From contig CAUEMA010000001.1 of NCBI GenBank assembly GCA_959018755.1, positions 185,153-249,152 on the forward strand: a stretch of 64,000 nucleotides of DNA, given 5' to 3'. Below the pieces are notes generated by a model. It was not told the DNA's origin. It saw only the letters and a list, made by a program, of their open reading frames with translations, and did not search any database. This DNA is from an uncultured Collinsella sp. (GTDB lineage Bacteria > Actinomycetota > Coriobacteriia > Coriobacteriales > Coriobacteriaceae). This document shows positions 1 to 8,291 of the stretch, one piece after another; within the stretch, counting starts at the first letter, position 1, and every line of letters starts with the position of its first letter. Position numbers and translations under genes: made by a program.

Positions 1-275
1 TGGACGTCGACCAGGTGGTCGCCGCCAAGCCTAAACTCACCATCACGGCCGAGTCGCCCCTGCGCGCCGACAGCGCGGACGGGTCGACGGGCAGCCTGGA
101 GGCGTCGATCATTAATACGCCTACCGGCACACCCCCTAGCATTACCACCGGAGGCTTTATGCCCTTGACTGGTGATATGGCAATGTACGCCGTGGCCGCC
201 GCAGCGGTCGCTGGAGCTGCACTGATCGTGGTCGCGCTCCTGATCAAGCGGGGAGGTGGCAGCCATAAAGAGTAG
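1..275 (+). CDS. LPXTG-type surface/pilus protein, C-terminal fragment
   Basis: This is the last ~90 residues of a gene that begins before the window; the frame is open from base 3. It ends in a cell-wall sorting signal: an MPLTGD motif (an LPXTG variant with Met in the first position), a hydrophobic segment of about 20 residues, and a basic tail (KRGGG). Such proteins are cleaved by a sortase and linked to peptidoglycan or to a pilus shaft. Its place directly upstream of a major pilin and a class C sortase suggests a tip or accessory pilin, but the adhesive domain is outside the window, so that role is inferred from context. Confidence 0.75.
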   Translation, partial: DVDQVVAAKPKLTITAESPLRADSADGSTGSLEASIINTPTGTPPSITTGGFMPLTGDMAMYAVAAAAVAGAALIVVALLIKRGGGSHKE

Positions 276-383
276 CTGGCAGCCCCACAGAGAGCGGGGC
301 GAGACGTAGCGAAGCAGATGCTAAGACACAGACAGATGATGATCGATCGAATGGGAATCAAGCAGAAAGCAGAGGAAAAGAAG

Positions 384-2047
384 ATGAGCATGAGCAAGAA
401 CATCGCACGCCTGGCAGTGACAGCAGGCCTCACAGCGGCGCTGAGCTTCGGTGGCGTGATGGCCCCAGTCACGATGGCGTTTGCGGCGGGTACGGATGGC
501 TCGGTGACCATCAAGAACGTTGATGGTAACGCTACCGAGTTCGAGGGCTATCAGATTTTCAATGCTGATGTTGCCACCGATGGAACCGTCAGCAACATTA
601 CGTGGGCAAACACTAATGTGCAGCTTGCTGTCGAGAGCGTTATCAAGGTAGAGGACGAGTTCTATGCGGGGAGGACTGCCCAGGACGCCGCGGACTGGAT
701 CACGAAAAAAGTGGGCGATGAGGGCGGCAGCGTGGCATTTAATTCCACTGCATATAAGATTGCTGCTGCCGTAGATGGCCTTGCTGACAAAAAGACAACG
801 AATAATGGTGTTGCCTCTGGTCTCGCGCACGGCTACTGGCTCTTTGTGACCAAGGCTGACACTATTGGTGATGGCGAGGCGGGTACGTCTCCCATTTTCA
901 CTGTCGTGGGAGACACGCCCGTTGAGGTCAACGAGAAAACTGGTATCCCTACCGTCGAGAAAAAGATCGTGAGCGATGCCGACGACCAGGAGCACGATGC
1001 TGCCGATTCGCAGATCGGCCAGGACGTGACGTACAGCCTCTACGGTACCATCGCCGAGAACTACGACAAGTACGACACGTATTTCTACAAGTTCTCCGAC
1101 CAGATCTCCAAGGGACTGACTCTGCAGGACGGCGCCAAGGTCTATCTGTATGCGAGCAAGGATGACGCGAAGGGCGATCTCGGCCGCACGAAGGGCACGG
1201 ATATCACTGCGAATTTCAAGGAGGAAACGTCCGCCGCGGCTGCCGCTGATGGCAGTAAGACGACGACGTGGACCTGCAAAAACCTGAAGAGCGTCGATCA
1301 CGTCACTAAGGACTCCTACATCGTCGTCTCCTATAAGGCAAAGATTAACAGCGAGGCTACCGTTGGAGACAATGTGGGTAACACCAACACTGTCAAACTT
1401 GAGTATTCAAACAACCCTATGACCACCGACACCGGCACGACGGTGCCCGATGAGGTCAAGACCTACACCTATGGCCTTAAACTGAATAAGGTTGACCTTG
1501 GCACTGAGAAGGCACTCCCGAATGCGAAATTTACCATCAAGGTGACGAAGGCGGCGGATTTAAACCTGGTGGGGAAATACGTTCGTCCACTGGAGCTCTT
1601 GGAAGTGATCCGCAGGAGTTCACGACTGGCTCCGATGGCACCTTTACCGTCAAGGGCCTCGGTGCGGGAACCTATGAGGTAGAGGAGACTGACGCTCCCG
1701 AAAACTACGATAAGGTCACATTCAATTTCACGATTAATGAAAGCGGGACAACGGGTGAAAGCTCGAAAGCGGATAAGTATGAGCTAGACGGCCCGAGTAA
1801 TCAGGTTATCATCGGCACGCCGAATGATAAGAGGGGCGACAACAAGCTCGTGGCCGAGACTGACACTGCCACAAATAACGACGGCACCTTCAACATCACC
1901 GTTGGCGATACCAAGCATGTCGGCCTTCCCCTCACCGGTCTTAACGGCGTGACCTTCACTTGGATCGCTGGTGGCGCGGTGCTCGTCATCGGCGTGGTGC
2001 ACCTCATCCGCAGCCGTAAGCAGGCCGAGGAGTCCGAGCAGGAGTAA
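384..2047 (+). pseudogene. major pilin (SpaA/SpaH-like, LPLTG-anchored), frameshifted
   Basis: A sortase-polymerised pilus backbone subunit. From the ATG at 384, chosen over the upstream ATG at 318 because of an AGAGGAAAAG ribosome site, the frame gives a signal peptide (hydrophobic stretch ending near AFAA). Pilin domains follow, including a segment around VEKKI that may carry the pilin lysine. After residue ~400 (GKYV, near base 1582) the frame runs into unrelated sequence and stops at 1682. The continuation lies one frame away: SSTGALGSD, then an E-box (YEVEETDAPENY), and finally LPLTG, a membrane helix and a basic tail ending at 2047. One missing base near 1581-1587 explains it. The product as written would be secreted but not anchored. 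A sequencing error is the alternative. Restored length would be about 554 aa. Confidence 0.8.
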
Positions 2048-2148
2048 CGCTCGCTCACCCATCCCTTTGGCAGGTGGGATGTGATGGCCATGAGACTTGC
2101 GGACACTTTTCTCGTCCATCCACGTTCTTGCTTTGCCATTCTCTTTTC

Positions 2149-2185
2149 GGGGCAGACTCCTCACTGGAGTCTGCCCCGTTTTTTT
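2149..2185 (+). terminator. rho-independent terminator after the pilin gene
   Basis: A perfect 12-bp stem (GGGGCAGACTCC with its complement) with a 5-nt loop is followed by seven T. It ends the pilin transcript before the sortase gene, so the sortase is likely transcribed separately or by read-through. Confidence 0.9.
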
Positions 2186-2351
2186 GGATAACGTAGTCAA
2201 GCTCCATTGCCCGATGGATCAAGCGTATGAATATCGAACAGATGTTTGCAATTATTGCGTTTACCAGCTGTGGATGCATACACTCGCAGTAAAATACCCT
2301 TGCGACGCATTCCGTGCGCGGGCGGCCGACGACTCAATCGGAGGTCCCCAA

Positions 2352-2504
2352 ATGCTGAAATTCCTTAACGCGCTCGCCGCCCTCGCGGCGGTGGGCACGT
2401 TCGTCATCGCGTTTCTTGACTCGTATGAGGTTCGGTTTAAGGTCCGTAGGCGCACGCGCGGTGCGGACGGTAGAAGGCATTTGCGCTGCAACAAGCGCAA
2501 ATAA
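2352..2504 (+). CDS. small single-span membrane protein (50 aa), unknown function
   Basis: The short frame begins with ATG after a good ribosome site (GGAGGT, 6 nt away) and is closed by a terminator directly after its stop. The product has one hydrophobic segment (LNALAALAAVGTFVIAFL) and then a very basic tail (KVRRRTRG...RRHLRCNKRK). I do not recognise the family. It lies alone between two terminators, in the gap between pilin and sortase genes, so nothing in the context gives a role. It could be a small stress or toxin-like peptide, but that is only a guess from size and charge. Confidence 0.5.
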   Translation: MLKFLNALAALAAVGTFVIAFLDSYEVRFKVRRRTRGADGRRHLRCNKRK

Positions 2505-2505
2505 G

Positions 2506-2535
2506 AATGCCCGGGGTTAGAGGCCCGGGCATTTA
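2506..2535 (+). terminator. hairpin terminator after the small ORF
   Basis: AATGCCCGGG and its complement form a stem closed by a short loop and followed by a short T run. It directly follows the stop of the 50-aa frame. Confidence 0.65.
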
Positions 2536-2607
2536 ACAAAACCAGAAAACTAGGCCGCCCGCGCTTTCGAACACTTACGCGGGATGCGTCGTTTTCTATT
2601 GCCATTG

Positions 2608-2641
2608 TATCCCGAATCGCCCAGCCGATTCGGGATATTTT
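2608..2641 (+). terminator. terminator-like hairpin upstream of the sortase
   Basis: TATCCCGAATCG and its exact complement (12 bp) flank a 6-nt loop and are followed by TTTT. There is no gene directly before it, apart from the small frame already terminated upstream. The rest of 2642-2766 shows only a weak inverted repeat (CTGCGCAATG...CGTTGCGCAG) and the sortase leader. Confidence 0.6.
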
Positions 2642-2766
2642 GAAAACTCAAATGCGGGCCCATACTTGCACTGCGCAATGCTGCCAGGCTGCGTTGCGCA
2701 GTGCATGAGCTCGCTAATCGGCTATTATTTGTTCAGACAACTTGAGTTGTAGAGGAGTGACCGGCG

Positions 2767-3705
2767 ATGGTGCAGGGCGCCAAACATATGAAGAGCAGTA
2801 ACGCCGCGGACAACGGCGGCTCAAGCCCTCAGCCCAAACCTCAACCAAAGCCCAAGCGCCGTCGCAAGCGGCTGCCGCGCTGGGCCGATCGGCTCATCAC
2901 CATCGTCATCATCCTTATTGGCGTGGGCCTTATGACCTGGCCGTGGATCTTGGACCGGCTCGAGGCCTCGGGCGTGTTCAACCAGATCAGCACGGTGTCC
3001 AGCACCGTGGACGCGCTATCTGCCGAGGAGCGCGAGCGCATCCTGCTCCAGGCTCGCTCCTTTAACGAGCAGCTGGCGGGCGAGGCCACCGAGCTTCCCG
3101 CCGACCAGATCGAGCCCTACGCCCAGCAGCTCATCTTTGACCGCGATCCCATGATGAGCTGGGTCGAGATCCCCTCCATCGACGTGAGCATGCCCATCTA
3201 CCACGGTACGAGCGAGGAAGTCCTTATGGCGGGCGTCGGCCACCTGGAGGGCACGAGCCTACCGGTGGGCGGCACCTCGACGCACTGCGTGCTCACCGCG
3301 CATTCGGGCATGCGCAACCTGAGCATGTTCGACGACATCCACTCGCTGGAGCCCGGCGACCTGGTGCTGCTGCACACCATGAACAAGACGCTCGCCTACA
3401 AGATGGTGGACTCCGAGGTGGTGCTGCCCGAGGAGATGGAGTCGCTGGCCATCGAGCCCGGCGCCGACAAGGTGACACTCGTCACCTGCACGCCCTACGG
3501 CGTGAACGACCATCGCCTGCTGGTGCATTGCGTGCGCACCAAGTACAACAAGAAGGACGTCGACAAGCAAAAGTCGCTGGCCGGCCGCCACTGGGGCAAG
3601 CGCGAGTTTGCCGTGCTCATCGTGGTCGTTGCCATTGTGCTGTTGCTGCTGGACATCGTGATCCACGCGGTCCGCAAACGTCGCAAGGCTAAGGTCTCGG
3701 CATAA
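2767..3705 (+). CDS. class C sortase (pilin polymerase)
   Basis: A membrane transpeptidase that links pilin monomers through lysine-threonyl isopeptide bonds and builds the pilus shaft. The 312-aa product has a basic, proline-rich N-terminus, a first membrane helix (about residues 43-62), an extracellular catalytic domain and a second C-terminal helix before a basic tail. This two-helix arrangement is typical of class C. The catalytic triad is visible: His in LTAHSG, Cys in TLVTCTPYG, and Arg in NDHRLLV. The start ATG follows AGAGGAGTG at a normal distance; an in-frame ATG 21 bases later is less well placed. It follows an LPLTG pilin and another sortase substrate, so it is the dedicated polymerase of this pilus. 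With the pilin frameshifted, the sortase may lack its backbone substrate. Confidence 0.93.
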   Translation: MVQGAKHMKSSNAADNGGSSPQPKPQPKPKRRRKRLPRWADRLITIVIILIGVGLMTWPWILDRLEASGVFNQISTVSSTVDALSAEERERILLQARSFNEQLAGEATELPADQIEPYAQQLIFDRDPMMSWVEIPSIDVSMPIYHGTSEEVLMAGVGHLEGTSLPVGGTSTHCVLTAHSGMRNLSMFDDIHSLEPGDLVLLHTMNKTLAYKMVDSEVVLPEEMESLAIEPGADKVTLVTCTPYGVNDHRLLVHCVRTKYNKKDVDKQKSLAGRHWGKREFAVLIVVVAIVLLLLDIVIHAVRKRRKAKVSA

Positions 3706-3882
3706 GATATTCTCCAGAACCACCACAATGGGGACGGGCACCTTTGTGGTAGTCGGGGTTTCTAAGCCGTTCCAACCGCCGCTCTCGTTACGTTTTCGCT
3801 GCATTTGGGTAAAGCGCCTGCTCCAAGCCGGCGCCGCCCTGTATACTAGAGCGGTTTAACTGTTATGCGGAAGGGAGCGCCT

Positions 3883-4194
3883 ATGGCACTCAGCGAGAAA
3901 GACGTGCGCGGCATCGCCGAGTACGCAAAGATCGCACTGACCGATGACGAGCTCGCCCAGATGACGTCCTACATGAACGACGCCGTCCAGATGCTCGAGC
4001 CCGTCTTGCAATATGACTTGCCCGACGTGGAGCCCACGTTCCATCCCATCGGAAGCCTGTCCAACGTGATGGGCGATGACCTGCGCGAGCCCGAGCGCGA
4101 CCTGCCGCTCGACGTTGCGCTCGAAAACGCTGGCAGCGCGCGCGACCGCTACTTCCGCGTGCCGTCCATTTTGGGAGAGGGGGAGAGCGAGTAA
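3883..4194 (+). CDS. gatC: aspartyl/glutamyl-tRNA amidotransferase subunit C
   Basis: The small subunit of GatCAB, which converts Glu-tRNA(Gln) and Asp-tRNA(Asn) to the amidated forms; GatC wraps around and stabilises GatA-GatB. The 103-aa product shows the family pattern (a helical N-terminus with AEYAKIALTDDEL, then LPDVEPTFHP and a basic C-terminus ending RDRYFRVPSIL). I chose the ATG at 3883 because AAGGGAG lies 7 nt upstream; an ATG at 3865 precedes that site. The stop overlaps the start of gatA by one base (TAATG), which indicates translational coupling. A TATACT box at 3842-3847 could be the -10 of the operon promoter. Confidence 0.95.
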   Translation: MALSEKDVRGIAEYAKIALTDDELAQMTSYMNDAVQMLEPVLQYDLPDVEPTFHPIGSLSNVMGDDLREPERDLPLDVALENAGSARDRYFRVPSILGEGESE

Positions 4195-5708
4195 TGGCGC
4201 TAAGCTTCGATTCCCTTACCGCCGCCCAGATTGCCGCGGGCGTTGCCGCTGGCAACTTTACCGCTACCGAGGTGGCCCAGGCCTCTCTTGCCGCCATCGA
4301 GGCGCGCGAGGGCGGGGTCCAGGCATTCCTGCAGGTGGCGCCCGAGCTTGCGCTCGAGGCCGCCGCGCGCGTGGATGCCGACCGTGCCGCAGGCAAGCCG
4401 CTGCCCCCGCTCGCGGGCGTGCCGCTGGCCATCAAGGACAACATGAACCTCGTGGGCACGCGCACCACCTGCGCTTCCCGCATGCTCGAGAACTACCAGA
4501 GCGTCTACACAGCCACCTGCGTCCAGCGCATGCTCGATGCCGGCTGCCTGCCCATGGGCAAGGCCAACATGGACGAGTTTGCCTTTGGTAGCTCTACCGA
4601 GAGCTCGGCGTTCCACCGCACCAACAATCCCTGGGATATCGAGCGCGTGCCCGGCGGCTCCTCGGGCGGCTCCGCTGCAGCTGTCGCCGCGGGCGAGGTC
4701 GCGCTCTCGCTGGGCTCGGACACCGGCGGCTCCATTCGTCAGCCGGCATCGCTGTGCGGCGTGGTGGGCTTTAAGCCCACGTATGGCGCCGTGAGCCGTT
4801 ACGGCGTGGTTGCCTTTGGCTCGTCGCTCGACCAGGTGGGACCCTTTGGCCGCACGGTCGAGGATGTCGCGCTGGCCATGAACGCGCTTACCGGCGCGGG
4901 CCACGATCCGTACGACTGCACCAGCCAGGATTGCGTCGTCGACTTTACCGAGCATCTCAACGACAGCATCGAGGGCAAGCGCGTGGGCATTATCCCTGCG
5001 TTTATGGAGGCCGAGGGCCTGACGCCCGAGGTCAAGGCCGCTGTTCAGCGCGCCGCCCAGGAGCTGCAGAACCAGGGCGCCGAGCTGGTCGAGGTCGACC
5101 TGCCGCACCTGGATGCCGCCATCGCCGCCTACTACGTTATCGGCCCGGCCGAGGCGTTCTCCAACCTGGCTCGCTTCGACGGCATTCGCTACGGCTATCA
5201 GGAGGAGGGCTGCGCCAACCTGTCCGACCAGAGCTCGCTTTCGCGCGCCCACGGCTTTGGCGCCGAGGCCAAGCGCCGCCAGATGCTCGGCGCCTACCTG
5301 CTGAGCTCGGGCGTGTACGACAAGTACTACTACGCCGCGCAAAAGGCCCGCACACTCATCACGCAGGACTACGACGCCGCGTATGCCAAGGTGGACACCA
5401 TCCTCATGCCCGCCTCGCCGCGCACGGCCTTTAAGTTTGGCGAGATCAGCGACCCCACACAGATGTACCTTTCGGACCTGTACACCATCTCGCTCAACAT
5501 TTGCGGCAACGGTGGTATCTCGGTGCCGCTGGGCCTGGGCGAGGATACTCAGCTGCCCGTTTCTGCCCAGCTGGTGGGACCTGCCTTTAAGGACCGTCAG
5601 CTGTTCACGTTTGCCCGCGCCCTGGAGCGCGGCTTTGCCGATGCCGCCACGGGTGCGCCCGCGCTTTCCGTCGCGCCCGATTTTGCCGGGAAGGGAGGCG
5701 AGCTGTAA
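4194..5708 (+). CDS. gatA: aspartyl/glutamyl-tRNA amidotransferase subunit A
   Basis: The amidase subunit of GatCAB. It hydrolyses glutamine and passes ammonia to the GatB active site. The 504-aa product has the amidase-signature fold: the catalytic Lys in PLAIKDN, the glycine/serine-rich loop GGSSGGSAAAVAAG with the cis-Ser, and the nucleophile Ser in SDTGGSIRQPAS. Length is normal for the family. It starts inside the stop of gatC and its own stop overlaps gatB by one base, so the three subunits are made in fixed ratio. Presence of the full complex implies that this organism makes Gln-tRNA, and possibly Asn-tRNA, by the indirect route. Confidence 0.97.
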   Translation: MALSFDSLTAAQIAAGVAAGNFTATEVAQASLAAIEAREGGVQAFLQVAPELALEAAARVDADRAAGKPLPPLAGVPLAIKDNMNLVGTRTTCASRMLENYQSVYTATCVQRMLDAGCLPMGKANMDEFAFGSSTESSAFHRTNNPWDIERVPGGSSGGSAAAVAAGEVALSLGSDTGGSIRQPASLCGVVGFKPTYGAVSRYGVVAFGSSLDQVGPFGRTVEDVALAMNALTGAGHDPYDCTSQDCVVDFTEHLNDSIEGKRVGIIPAFMEAEGLTPEVKAAVQRAAQELQNQGAELVEVDLPHLDAAIAAYYVIGPAEAFSNLARFDGIRYGYQEEGCANLSDQSSLSRAHGFGAEAKRRQMLGAYLLSSGVYDKYYYAAQKARTLITQDYDAAYAKVDTILMPASPRTAFKFGEISDPTQMYLSDLYTISLNICGNGGISVPLGLGEDTQLPVSAQLVGPAFKDRQLFTFARALERGFADAATGAPALSVAPDFAGKGGEL

Positions 5709-7384
5709 TGAAGGAGCTTTCCGAGGTCCTGCAGGATTGGGAGGCCGTGATCGGCCTGGAGATCCATACCGAGCTCACCGCACTCGATACCAAGATGTTC
5801 TGCAACTGCAAGCTCAGCCACGATGACGAGCCCAACGCCAACGTGTGCCCGGTATGCCTGGGCCTGCCCGGTGCCCTGCCGGTGCCCAACAAGCGCGCCA
5901 TCGAGAGCATCGTCAAGGCGGGTCTAGCCACCAACTGCGAGATTCAACGCCACTCGATGTTCTATCGCAAGCACTATTTCTATCCCGATATGGCCAAGAA
6001 CTTCCAGACTACGCAGGGTCCGGTTGCTTTTGCCATGTACGGTCACCTGGATCTGGACGTGACCGGTCGCGGTGCCGCTGAGCGCTCCGACTGCGCGTTT
6101 GGCGAGGCCGAGGCCCAGAGCCTGGCGAGCGCCTCGGCCAACGCCGAGGGCCTGTCCACGTCCATGACGTCGACCATGCGCGAAGGCAACCAGCGCGCCG
6201 GCCACCTGGCCAGCTACGATGCGTCCAACCTGCAGATGCCTGAGCGCCGCGAGGACGGTTCCTACACGGTGCCCATTCGCATCCTGCGCATCCACATGGA
6301 GGAGGACGCCGCCAAGATGGTCCACGTGGGCGGCGCCGAGGGCCGCATTACCGCCGCGGCCGAGTCGCTCGTCGACTACAACCGCTGCGGCACGCCGCTG
6401 ATTGAGCTCGTCACCGAGCCCGATCTGCGCACGCCCGAGGAGGCTCGCCTGTTTATGGAGAAACTCCGTCGCATTTTTGTGACGCTGGGCATCTCGGACT
6501 GCTCCATGGAGAAGGGTTCCATGCGCTGCGACGGCAACGTGTCGCTGCGCCGCCGCGGCGAGACCAAGCTGGGCACCAAGACCGAGCTCAAGAACCTCAA
6601 CTCGTTCAAGAGCCTGCACGACGGCCTTGCCTACGAGATCTGCCGCCAGGCCGAGGTGCTCGAGGAGGGCGGCATTATCTACCAGGAGACCCGTCACTGG
6701 GAGCCCAGCCGCAAGCGCACCGTGGTTATGCGCGTCAAGGAGACGGCCGACGACTATCGCCTGTTCCCCGATCCCGACCTGGCGCCGTTCGATCTGGACG
6801 ACGAGTTTATCGACCGCTGCCGTGGCGAGATCCCCGAGCTGCCCGATGCCAAGCGCGTCCGTTTTGAGGCCGACTTTGGCATTAAGGCGGCCGACGCCGA
6901 GCAGATTGCCGGCGACCCCGAGTTTGCCGACTTCTTTGAGGCCGCCGCTGCCGGTATGGCTGGCAAGGAGGCCCAGACGGTCGCAAATCTGCTGGTCAAC
7001 GAGATGATCGCCTACCTTAAGGGCGCGGGCGTCTCGCTGGCCGAGTCCGGCATCGCGCCTGCTCAGGTGGCAGCCCTTGCCAAGCTGCTGGCGACCGATG
7101 CCATCAGCTCCAACCAAGCGCACGAGGTCTTTGAGGCCATGGCCCAGACCGGCGACGACCCCAATAAGATCGTCGACGAGCGTGGTATGCGTCAGGTGAG
7201 TGATGCCGGCGCGCTGCAGCCGATCGTGGACGAGGTGCTGGCAAACTGTGCCGATCAGGCGCAGCAGTATCGTGACGGCAATCAGAAGGTTATCGGCTTT
7301 TTGGTGGGCCAGTGCATGAAGGCAAGCCGCGGCAAGGGCAACCCGAAGCTCTTCAACGAGTTGCTGAGAACGTCGCTCTCGTAA
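5708..7384 (+). CDS. gatB: aspartyl/glutamyl-tRNA amidotransferase subunit B
   Basis: The tRNA-binding kinase subunit of GatCAB: it activates the misacylated glutamate or aspartate with ATP before transamidation. The 558-aa protein opens with the family hallmark WEAVIGLEIHTEL. It carries the zinc-site cysteines (CNCKLSH and CPVCLGLPG) and the motif LFPDPDLAPF, and ends in a helical YqeY-like tail. It is somewhat longer than the usual ~480 aa, partly through an insert of alanine- and glutamate-rich sequence around residues 130-165. It closes the gatCAB operon; the nested palindrome beginning at 7388 directly after its stop could act as a terminator. Confidence 0.97.
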   Translation: MKELSEVLQDWEAVIGLEIHTELTALDTKMFCNCKLSHDDEPNANVCPVCLGLPGALPVPNKRAIESIVKAGLATNCEIQRHSMFYRKHYFYPDMAKNFQTTQGPVAFAMYGHLDLDVTGRGAAERSDCAFGEAEAQSLASASANAEGLSTSMTSTMREGNQRAGHLASYDASNLQMPERREDGSYTVPIRILRIHMEEDAAKMVHVGGAEGRITAAAESLVDYNRCGTPLIELVTEPDLRTPEEARLFMEKLRRIFVTLGISDCSMEKGSMRCDGNVSLRRRGETKLGTKTELKNLNSFKSLHDGLAYEICRQAEVLEEGGIIYQETRHWEPSRKRTVVMRVKETADDYRLFPDPDLAPFDLDDEFIDRCRGEIPELPDAKRVRFEADFGIKAADAEQIAGDPEFADFFEAAAAGMAGKEAQTVANLLVNEMIAYLKGAGVSLAESGIAPAQVAALAKLLATDAISSNQAHEVFEAMAQTGDDPNKIVDERGMRQVSDAGALQPIVDEVLANCADQAQQYRDGNQKVIGFLVGQCMKASRGKGNPKLFNELLRTSLS

Positions 7385-7387
7385 GCG

Positions 7388-7523
7388 GGAACCGAGGGGC
7401 CGGGCGCAGGGCCTTGCCTCTCAATTTCGGACAGTCCTGACTCACGACGGAGGCGCCACTGGCGCCTCCTGTTCGTGCGGAACTCATTGAGAGGCAAGGC
7501 CCTGCGCCCGGCCCCTCGGTTCC
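7388..7523. repeat. nested palindromic element, copy 1
   Basis: Two 38-nt arms (7388-7425 and 7486-7523) are perfect reverse complements. They enclose a 60-nt core, which itself contains a perfect 10-bp hairpin (GGAGGCGCCA and its complement, 7449-7469). Core segments TCGGACAGTCCTGACTC and TCGTGCGGAACTC recur, inverted, in the element at 54,593-54,726, where arms and inner hairpin have different sequences. Position directly after gatB suggests a transcription terminator or a mobile small palindrome; neither is proven. Confidence 0.85.
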
Positions 7524-7570
7524 GTGACGATTCGGCCGTTCGGGTCAGGTGGGCTGAATGGAATTTGGTG

Positions 7571-7602
7571 AATGAGGGCGCCGTTGGCGCCCTCATTCTT
7601 TA
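7571..7602 (+). terminator. strong hairpin, probable terminator
   Basis: AATGAGGGCGCC and its exact complement (12 bp) enclose a GTT loop, followed by CTTTAT. The hairpin has no gene directly upstream, so it may be a back-up terminator of the gatCAB transcript. Confidence 0.55.
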
Positions 7603-7615
7603 TGGATGTTGAAAA

Positions 7616-7798
7616 CGAAGGTGAATACTTTTCCGCGAAGTGAACGACCTATTTTTGACCCCTGAAACATCAACACTTTTCTGGCTCGGTTTCCTGCGGT
7701 TTTGTCGAGTGTTTCCTGCGGTTTTGCTGCGAAAAAATGTGGATGCTTCGGGGGTCCAATTTTGCTCGTTCACTTCGCGGAAAACCATTCACCTTCAA
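7616..7798. repeat. long imperfect inverted repeat with tandem repeat in the loop
   Basis: Arms of about 60 nt (7616-7676 and 7738-7798) are imperfect reverse complements; shared blocks include TTCCGCGAAGTGAACGA and GAAGGTGAAT. The spacer holds two direct copies of GTTTCCTGCGGTTTTG (7689-7704, 7711-7726), 22 nt apart. Both strands carry a short open frame only because the arms mirror each other, so I do not call a protein. The mismatches between arms look like drift or compensated RNA pairs. Confidence 0.7.
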
Positions 7799-7911
7799 TT
7801 TGCTGGAGAGGGGAGGGCTCCCTCTTTGGCGTCACGGATGTACATCGCGGCGGGCGGATCGCCAGAAGCCGGCTGCTCCGTATCTTAAGATTTCCAAAAA
7901 GTTAACCTTTG

Positions 7912-7943
7912 TTGACCTTAATAGTTAGATAAACTAAACTATT
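7912..7943 (+). promoter_or_regulatory. promoter with overlapping inverted repeat for the metal ATPase operon
   Basis: TTGACC (7912-7917) and TAAACT (7935-7940) are spaced by 17 nt. An inverted repeat AATAGTT-N10-AACTATT (7920-7943) covers the spacer and the -10 box, the expected place for a repressor site. The regulator is not encoded nearby; a metal-responsive repressor is a plausible guess because of the downstream genes. Confidence 0.6.
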
Positions 7944-8027
7944 TTCCAAAAGTGTGCTCGAGCAAACTTGTTTACTCGAGTGCTGAGGCACCGTGCCGCG
8001 TCCAATGCGGCAAAAGGGAGAAGCAAC

Positions 8028-8273
8028 ATGAAGAAGTCGACGTTCAACACCCTGCTTGTCGGTGGCGGTTTTCTGCTTGGTACGGCTGGCATCAAGCTGC
8101 TCACCAGCGCTCCGGTAAAGAATGCCTGCGTGCAGGGCATTGCGTGCGGCATGCGCATCAAGAACGGCTACCAGGACATGGTCGAGCAGGCTAAGGCCGA
8201 GGTCGACGATATGGTTGCCGAGGCTGCTTACATCACCCAGAGCGAGGCCGCTGCTGACGAGGCAGCTGAGTAA
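8028..8273 (+). CDS. DUF6110-like small protein
   Basis: An 81-aa protein with a glycine-rich hydrophobic N-terminal helix (TLLVGGGFLLGTAGIKLL) and an acidic amphipathic C-terminal half (AKAEVDDMVAEAAYITQSE). This pattern resembles DUF6110, small proteins I recall being found next to heavy-metal P-type ATPases. The ATG at 8028 follows AAGGGAG; an earlier in-frame start at 7968 lacks one. It lies 18 nt upstream of the ATPase and shares its promoter, so it likely assists that pump, for example as a membrane-anchored accessory or metal-handling protein. Its exact function is unknown. Confidence 0.7.
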   Translation: MKKSTFNTLLVGGGFLLGTAGIKLLTSAPVKNACVQGIACGMRIKNGYQDMVEQAKAEVDDMVAEAAYITQSEAAADEAAE

Positions 8274-8291
8274 CGCTCCCAGGCGCAAACT

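Noticed and set aside
321..1301. Long minus-strand frame opposite the pilin gene
   Set aside because: Shadow frame of GC-rich coding sequence without family features; the pilin reading has signal peptide, E-box and anchor.
7600..7888. Two short frames on opposite strands with similar peptides
   Set aside because: Their likeness comes from the inverted repeat; neither has a ribosome site.
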